Source of the DNA: Thiotrichaceae bacterium UBA4486
Lineage (GTDB): Bacteria > Pseudomonadota > Gammaproteobacteria > Eutrophobiales > Eutrophobiaceae
DNA length: 46,332 nt
Direction of reading: 5' to 3'
Assembly: GCA_002389045.1 (NCBI GenBank)
Contig: DGNS01000003.1
Location: 47,496 to 93,827 of the forward strand
Below, piece by piece: positions 42,606 to 46,332 of the stretch (positions are counted from its first letter, which is position 1; every line of letters begins with the position of its first letter). The notes beneath the pieces are model-generated. The model ran no database searches. It was not told the DNA's origin and saw nothing but the letters and a program-made list of their open reading frames with translations. The position numbers were made by a program, and so were the translations under genes.

Positions 42606-43685
42606 ATGAATATGACCGTTGTAATCATCGGGCTGGGGGCGGCAGCGCGTAATATCCATATACCGGCCTGTCATGAAGTGCCCGGTCTGGAAATTATCGG
42701 AGGGATTGAACCCGGGACGACGCCTCCACAGGTTTCATTTCCTGTATTCCGGGATGTGGACTCCCTGTTCAGGGAAATCAGCCCCGATGCAGCGATTATT
42801 GCGACGCCGACTGACAGCCATTATCCACTGTGCAAGGAACTGCTTCAACGCGGTTGTCATGTGATCTGTGAGAAACCCTTTACCGAGACCCTGGCGCAGG
42901 CTTTTGAAATCGTCGAACTGGCGGAACGCCAGGAATTGTCCGTCGTGGTTAATAACGAGTTCAGATTCATGGAATGCCATCTTGCGGCAAAGAGAAAAAT
43001 CGGTGAACCTGATTTCGGCGAGCTGTGTTTTATTGAAATGGGACAGACCTTCTATACCACCGAAGACACAGAGAAGGGCTGGCGGGGGGCGGATCCACAG
43101 CGGACCTGCAAGGAATTCGGGATACACGCCCTCGATCTTTGCCGTTTTTTTTACGATGAAGAACCGGCAACCCTGAGTGCACGCATGCCTTTATCCGGGC
43201 GCAAGGATGGACCGGATTATCTGAATCTTATCGATCTTGAATTTTCCTCGGACCGGTATGCACATATCACACTGGACCGGTTGTCACGCGGCCGCCACCG
43301 CTATCTGGATATCCGGCTGGATGGCACGGAGTCGTGTGTGGAAACCAGCATCGGGGGCAACCTGTCATTTGCAGCGGGGATCAAGCCAGGTACCAAAATG
43401 CCCTATCTGGACTTTGATTTTTCCTGGAGCAGCTCCGCCTATCAATGGCAGTCCGAAAACAGTCGCAAGTTAACATCTGATCCTAAAAACCTGTTTGCTC
43501 ATTCGACGGCCAACCTGCTTCAGGACTGGTTGCATTGTCTGGAGGATGGAACCGAATCCGCCTGCAGCGGCCGTAACAATATTGGTACCCTGGCATGTAT
43601 GATCGCGGCCTATGAATCAGCGAGTCGGGGTGAACCGATCAGGATGCAGGAATTTATTCAAGAAGCCACGCGCGGAAAGGAATAA
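42606..43685 (+). CDS. Gfo/Idh/MocA-family oxidoreductase (third of three)
   Basis: About 359 residues from ATG 42606, which has AAGGAA upstream; the open frame to 42426 overlaps the divergent deacetylase start and lacks a site. It begins M-T-V-V-I-I-G-L-G-A-A-A-R-N-I-H-I-P. It has A-T-P-T-D-S-H-Y-P-L, the lysine motif H-V-I-C-E-K-P-F-T-E, and C-K-E-F-G-I-H-A-L-D-L with the active-site histidine. It is the last island gene before pncC. The substrate is unknown. Confidence 0.85.
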   Translation: MNMTVVIIGLGAAARNIHIPACHEVPGLEIIGGIEPGTTPPQVSFPVFRDVDSLFREISPDAAIIATPTDSHYPLCKELLQRGCHVICEKPFTETLAQAFEIVELAERQELSVVVNNEFRFMECHLAAKRKIGEPDFGELCFIEMGQTFYTTEDTEKGWRGADPQRTCKEFGIHALDLCRFFYDEEPATLSARMPLSGRKDGPDYLNLIDLEFSSDRYAHITLDRLSRGRHRYLDIRLDGTESCVETSIGGNLSFAAGIKPGTKMPYLDFDFSWSSSAYQWQSENSRKLTSDPKNLFAHSTANLLQDWLHCLEDGTESACSGRNNIGTLACMIAAYESASRGEPIRMQEFIQEATRGKE

Positions 43686-43721
43686 TTACAACTTTTACTT
43701 TTCCTGATTTAGAGGTCTCTT

Positions 43722-44222
43722 TTGACATCAGATACAATCAATGACCTTGCCGAACGCCTCGGTTATCTGTTGCTGAACGGGACACTGCTTGTCGCCACGG
43801 CCGAGTCCTGCACCGGCGGTGGATTGTCGGAAATCATCACCCGCATCCCCGGAAGTTCGCAGTGGTTTGATCGCGGATTTGTTACCTATTCCAACAACGC
43901 CAAAATATCCATGCTGGGTGTCCCCGCGGAAGTCATCCGGACTTTCGGCGCCGTCAGTGAAGAAACCGCGCAGGCCATGGCGCGCGGGGCATTGACCAAC
44001 AGCGAGGCGCAGCTGGCGGTTGCCATTACCGGAATCGCCGGTCCTGGCGGTGGCAGCGAAGACAAACCGGTGGGTACGGTGTGTTTTGCCTGGGCAAGCG
44101 ATGCGGGTATGTTGCGGTCAACGCGCGCGCAACTGTCGGGTGATCGCGAAGACGTCCGGCATCAGGCTTGTTTGATGGCCTTGCAGGGGATGGTTGAAAT
44201 GCTTGAGAGAGAGGATCAATAA
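43722..44222 (+). CDS. pncC: Nicotinamide-nucleotide amidase (CinA C-terminal type)
   Basis: A 166-residue single-domain CinA C-terminal family protein, the normal PncC length. It has A-T-A-E-S-C-T-G-G-G-L-S, including the catalytic serine, then T-R-I-P-G-S-S-Q-W-F-D-R-G-F-V-T-Y-S-N, V-S-E-E-T-A-Q-A-M-A and A-I-T-G-I-A-G-P-G-G-G-S-E-D-K-P-V-G-T-V. It deamidates NMN to nicotinate mononucleotide in NAD recycling. TTG 43722 with AGAGG upstream is the only fitting start. In many gammaproteobacteria this gene sits next to recA; here the next genes are different. Confidence 0.93.
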   Translation: MTSDTINDLAERLGYLLLNGTLLVATAESCTGGGLSEIITRIPGSSQWFDRGFVTYSNNAKISMLGVPAEVIRTFGAVSEETAQAMARGALTNSEAQLAVAITGIAGPGGGSEDKPVGTVCFAWASDAGMLRSTRAQLSGDREDVRHQACLMALQGMVEMLEREDQ

Positions 44223-44245
44223 ATGTTCAAGGTTCGAGGTTCTCA

Positions 44246-44447
44246 GGTGTCAGCCTTCAGGCTGACACCGTACCGATGCAGGTGTCTGACTTTAGTCTGA
44301 CACCGTACCGACGCAGGTGTCTGACTTTAGTCTGACACCGTACATAGTTGAGGTTTGGAATATATATTATTCAACTTTCGGCTGCGAACCTCGAACTTTG
44401 AACTTTGAACTTCATTTATGTACGGTGTCAGCCTGAAGGCAGACACC
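44246..44447. repeat. REP-like palindrome cluster D
   Basis: Four 24-base units: a perfect subtype-A form, GGTGTCAGCC...GGCTGACACC (44246-44269); two identical subtype-B units, GGTGTCTGACT...TCTGACACC (44281-44304 and 44316-44339), in a 35-bp tandem with CGTACCGA-CGCA linkers; and another subtype-A unit (44424-44447). They fill the gap after pncC. Confidence 0.8.
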
Positions 44448-44456
44448 TGTTTCACT

Positions 44457-44496
44457 GAACCTCGAACCTCGAACCTCGAACCTCGAACCTGGAACC
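44457..44496. repeat. Seven-base tandem repeat (GAACCTC)n
   Basis: About five and a half copies of GAACCTC in a row, with related GAACTTT and GAACCTC units at 44388-44412. They lie just upstream of the Sel1 gene. Slippage-prone, and possibly variable between strains. Confidence 0.7.
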
Positions 44497-44526
44497 TTTT
44501 TTCCATTTTTATGCTTTAATAATCCT

Positions 44527-45186
44527 ATGCGCCACGTTGTTTTATTACTTGTCATATGCTTTCCATTCGTCGTTCTGGCCGATTTCCGCGAGGGTGGCAA
44601 GGCCTACATGCAGGGTGATTACGAAACGGCGGCGAATCATTTCAGTGAAGCCGCCGGACGCGGCGATCATCGCGCCATGTACGCGCTGGGTTCCATGTAC
44701 GCCGGTGGCCAGGGTGTGGAACTGGATTACCGGCAGGCCTATGGCTGGTTTCAAAAGGCCGCGAAATACGGTCGCCCCGATGCCAACTATAAACTTGGTC
44801 TCATGTACGAGCAGGGACTGGGGCTGAAACAGGATTACGACAAGGCGCTGCGTTACTACGGCAAGGCGGCCAAGGCCGGTTATCCGCAGGCCCAGTACAA
44901 GGTGGGCACTTTTTATGCCGACGGTCACAGCGTTACGGCCGATAACGTCAAGGCCTATGCCTGGCTGGCGGTGGCTTACGGCAAGCTTGAGGCCGTATTA
45001 GAAACGACTCCTGAAAATGATGAAGCCAGCGAGGAATTTCTGCAGGAACAGGAAGAATTCAGGCAGGCATCGGCCGGCAGCAAGCTGGACGACCTGCGTA
45101 ACAGGATGGAAACCTTGCAGGCATCGTTGTCGCCGCAGGAGATTGAATCGGCCAAGGCGTTGATTGCGGAGTATTCGCGGTATTAG
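44527..45186 (+). CDS. Exported Sel1-repeat protein
   Basis: 219 residues. It has a signal peptide (R-H-V-V-L-L-L-V-I-C-F-P-F-V-V-L-A) with likely cleavage after L-A-D. Sel1/TPR-like repeats follow: A-x-x-x-F-S-E-A-A-x-x-G-D-H-R-A-M-Y-A-L-G-S-M-Y, then Q-A-Y-G-W-F-Q-K-A-A...A-N-Y-K-L-G-L-M-Y, then K-A-L-R-Y-Y-G-K-A-A...A-Q-Y-K-V-G-T-F-Y, and a final A-Y-A-W-L-A-V-A. The C-terminal ~60 residues form a charged, helical tail. Sel1 proteins are protein-binding scaffolds; the partner is unknown. Confidence 0.88.
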   Translation: MRHVVLLLVICFPFVVLADFREGGKAYMQGDYETAANHFSEAAGRGDHRAMYALGSMYAGGQGVELDYRQAYGWFQKAAKYGRPDANYKLGLMYEQGLGLKQDYDKALRYYGKAAKAGYPQAQYKVGTFYADGHSVTADNVKAYAWLAVAYGKLEAVLETTPENDEASEEFLQEQEEFRQASAGSKLDDLRNRMETLQASLSPQEIESAKALIAEYSRY

Positions 45187-45198
45187 TGGAGGTGTTAC

Positions 45199-45222
45199 GG
45201 TGTCAGCCTGAAGGCAGATATC
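45199..45222. repeat. REP-like palindrome E
   Basis: A single subtype-A unit, GGTGTCAGCC...GCAGATATC, downstream of the Sel1 gene. The right arm carries the same GATATC variant as the unit at 10857-10880. Confidence 0.7.
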
Positions 45223-45245
45223 TGAAATCGAATTGAACAAAGGGA

Positions 45246-45704
45246 TCTCGCCAAGACGCAAAGAACGCCAGGGAGGGCTGAAAAATGACGGAAAATGAGA
45301 TCGGGCGTTACATCGTTGATGCAGCAATTAAGATACACAGAGAGATGGGCCCAGGCCTGCTGGAATCCGTCTATGAGATTGTTCTTGCTTATGAACTACG
45401 TCAGTTGGATTTGTACGTAAAACGACAGGTTCCTGTTGCCATAAAGTATAGGAGCATCAGATTTGATGAAGGGTTCAAAGCAGATCTGATTGTTGAAAAC
45501 AAGGTAATCATTGAACTCAAGTGTGTTGAAAAACTTGCAAACTCACATAAAAAGCAATTGTTAACATATTTACGTATGGCTGATTTAAAATTGGGTTTTT
45601 TACTTAACTTCAGTCAATCTTTAATGAAAAATGGTATTACTCGTATGGTAAATGGACTTGCTGATGGGTAATTTTTTCTTTGCGAGCCTGGCGTCTTGGC
45701 GAGA
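45246..45704 (+). mobile_element. GxxExxY gene flanked by inverted repeats
   Basis: TCTCGCCAAGACGC at 45246-45259 and its exact reverse complement GCGTCTTGGCGAGA at 45691-45704 bracket one small gene. CGCAAAG just inside the left repeat and CTTTGCG near the right repeat extend the symmetry. The 459-bp unit looks like a cassette that may have moved as one piece. Confidence 0.55.
45285..45671 (+). CDS. GxxExxY family protein
   Basis: A 128-residue protein of the GxxExxY family, named for the G-P-G-L-L-E-S-V-Y segment present here near residue 28. It also has Y-E-x-x-L-A-Y-E-L-R, Q-V-P-V-A-I-K-Y, and F-K-A-D-L-I-V-E-N-K-V-I-I-E-L-K-C-V. The D-x-I...E-x-K pattern looks like a PD-(D/E)XK nuclease-like core. 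GGGAGG lies ahead of ATG 45285. No function is established for the family. The gene is A+T-rich compared with its neighbours and sits between 14-bp inverted repeats. Confidence 0.88.
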   Translation: MTENEIGRYIVDAAIKIHREMGPGLLESVYEIVLAYELRQLDLYVKRQVPVAIKYRSIRFDEGFKADLIVENKVIIELKCVEKLANSHKKQLLTYLRMADLKLGFLLNFSQSLMKNGITRMVNGLADG

Positions 45705-45721
45705 GTGATTATTAGAATGAC

Positions 45722-45784
45722 GGTGTCAGCCTGAAGGCTGACACCTGAGATCTAGCGGGCTGACTCCTGGCTTCAGGCTGATAC
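45722..45784. repeat. REP-like palindromes F
   Basis: A perfect subtype-A unit, GGTGTCAGCC...GGCTGACACC (45722-45745), followed by a decayed unit, GGCTGACTCC...CAGGCTGATAC (about 45758-45784). The second ends three bases before the thpR start, so it may lie in its leader RNA. Confidence 0.72.
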
Positions 45785-45786
45785 AA

Positions 45787-46314
45787 ATGCAAGAATATGA
45801 AGATAACAAACGTCTGTTTTTTGCGCTGTGGCCGGATGAAGGTGTACGCCGGCAATTACACGAGTTGATACCACAATCGCTCAGCCGGCCAACCAGTGCG
45901 CAGAATATCCATATTACGCTGGTCTTTCTGGGCGATATATCTTCCGCGGTGCTCGCACAACTGACGCATTGCATTGACACGCTAAAATCCCCGTCTTTTA
46001 CGTTCACCATCGATCGTTACGGCTGGTGGCGCGGTCCCGGTGTCTACTGGGTCGGGCCGCGTGATGTTCCGCAGCCGATGCTGCAGCTTTTTGAGTCCAT
46101 ACGATCATGCGCGGTAAAGGCCGGTATAAGCCTGGACAGCCGTTCCTTCAAACCGCACGCGACGCTGGCGCGCAAGGTGCGGCAACGGCCCCGCGCTCGA
46201 CACACGTTTAACATCCATTGGCAGGTGAATCGTTTTGTACTTGTGGAATCCATGCAGGGAGAGGGTGGGGTTGAATATTGTGTTTTGCGTGAATGGGCGT
46301 TGGGTGAGTGGTGA
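45787..46314 (+). CDS. thpR: RNA 2',3'-cyclic phosphodiesterase
   Basis: A 175-residue 2H phosphoesterase (LigT/ThpR). The N-terminus reads R-L-F-F-A-L-W-P-D. The two catalytic H-x-T motifs are complete: N-I-H-I-T-L-V-F-L-G near residue 42 and F-K-P-H-A-T-L-A-R near residue 120. The F-x-L-V-E-S segment near the C-terminus is typical. The enzyme opens 2',3'-cyclic phosphates on RNA; RNA-ligation activity was reported for relatives. No clear ribosome-binding site is seen because a decayed REP-like unit abuts the start. Confidence 0.92.
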   Translation: MQEYEDNKRLFFALWPDEGVRRQLHELIPQSLSRPTSAQNIHITLVFLGDISSAVLAQLTHCIDTLKSPSFTFTIDRYGWWRGPGVYWVGPRDVPQPMLQLFESIRSCAVKAGISLDSRSFKPHATLARKVRQRPRARHTFNIHWQVNRFVLVESMQGEGGVEYCVLREWALGEW

Positions 46315-46332
46315 TTAGTGATTAGTGATTAG
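46311..46332. repeat. (GTGATTA)n tandem repeat at the window edge
   Basis: Three copies of GTGATTA run to the end of the window, overlapping the thpR stop region. The full length lies beyond the edge. Confidence 0.65.

Noticed and set aside
44246..44496. CRISPR array
   Set aside because: Repeats are palindromic REP-like units and a 7-base tandem run; there are no regular 30-40 base unique spacers and no cas genes.

Overview
The window is a chromosomal stretch of a Gram-negative proteobacterium, most likely an environmental gammaproteobacterium. The lines of support are a PEP-CTERM exported protein, a REP-associated (RAYT) transposase with a DnaA-like tail, a lipoprotein signal, standard proteobacterial housekeeping genes (tadA, pncC, thpR) and moderate-to-high GC with AT-rich gaps. 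Genus cannot be read from the sequence alone.

Layout. 0-9 kb is accessory DNA: a ParDE-type toxin-antitoxin pair (toxin cut by the window edge), an AraC regulator divergent from a SnoaL/NmrA/DUF1772 operon, a DUF4143 ATPase, one full RAYT element with two internally deleted copies and a solo end, and a PEP-CTERM protein gene. 8-12 kb holds a PIF1-like helicase, tadA and a broken second tadA, set among 24-bp REP-like palindromes. 12-43.7 kb is a glycan biosynthesis island with about 25 genes. 43.7-46.3 kb returns to ordinary genes (pncC, Sel1 protein, GxxExxY protein, thpR) with the same REP-like palindromes seen at 10.8-11.6 kb. I saw none of those palindromes inside the island, which suggests it was inserted between REP-rich chromosomal flanks.

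How the island genes may work together. A minus-strand block (28.4 to 19.4 kb) encodes a flippase, a ColD-like PLP enzyme with histidine in place of the Schiff-base lysine, a TylC3/NovU-like C-methyltransferase, two SDR-family proteins, a GT4 glycosyltransferase, GDP-mannose 4,6-dehydratase and a methyltransferase. This reads as a route from GDP-mannose to a GDP-linked 3,6-dideoxy, probably C-methyl-branched, sugar and its transfer. A plus-strand block (29.3 to 36.7 kb) encodes glycosyltransferases, a zinc-ribbon methyltransferase and a Gfo/Idh/MocA oxidoreductase. Downstream lie UDP-xylose synthase with a GT-C-like membrane protein, a polysaccharide deacetylase with two more GT2 enzymes, and a third Gfo/Idh/MocA enzyme. 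I see no initiating sugar-phosphate transferase, Wzy polymerase, Wzz chain regulator, outer-membrane exporter or UDP-glucose dehydrogenase, so these must lie elsewhere if the pathway is complete.

The strongest candidates for new biology are: (1) the proposed GDP-dideoxy/C-methyl sugar pathway; (2) four co-located, diverged GT2-like paralogues sharing a W-x-x-G-E-x-x-G-Y-L tail, two of which seem to have lost the acidic metal-binding motif; (3) an FAD enzyme fused to a two-helix membrane domain, with a free-standing copy of that domain as the next gene; (4) the two-tier RAYT/MITE and REP-like repeat system; and (5) a 24.6-kb part of the island bracketed by inverted ~120-bp repeats.
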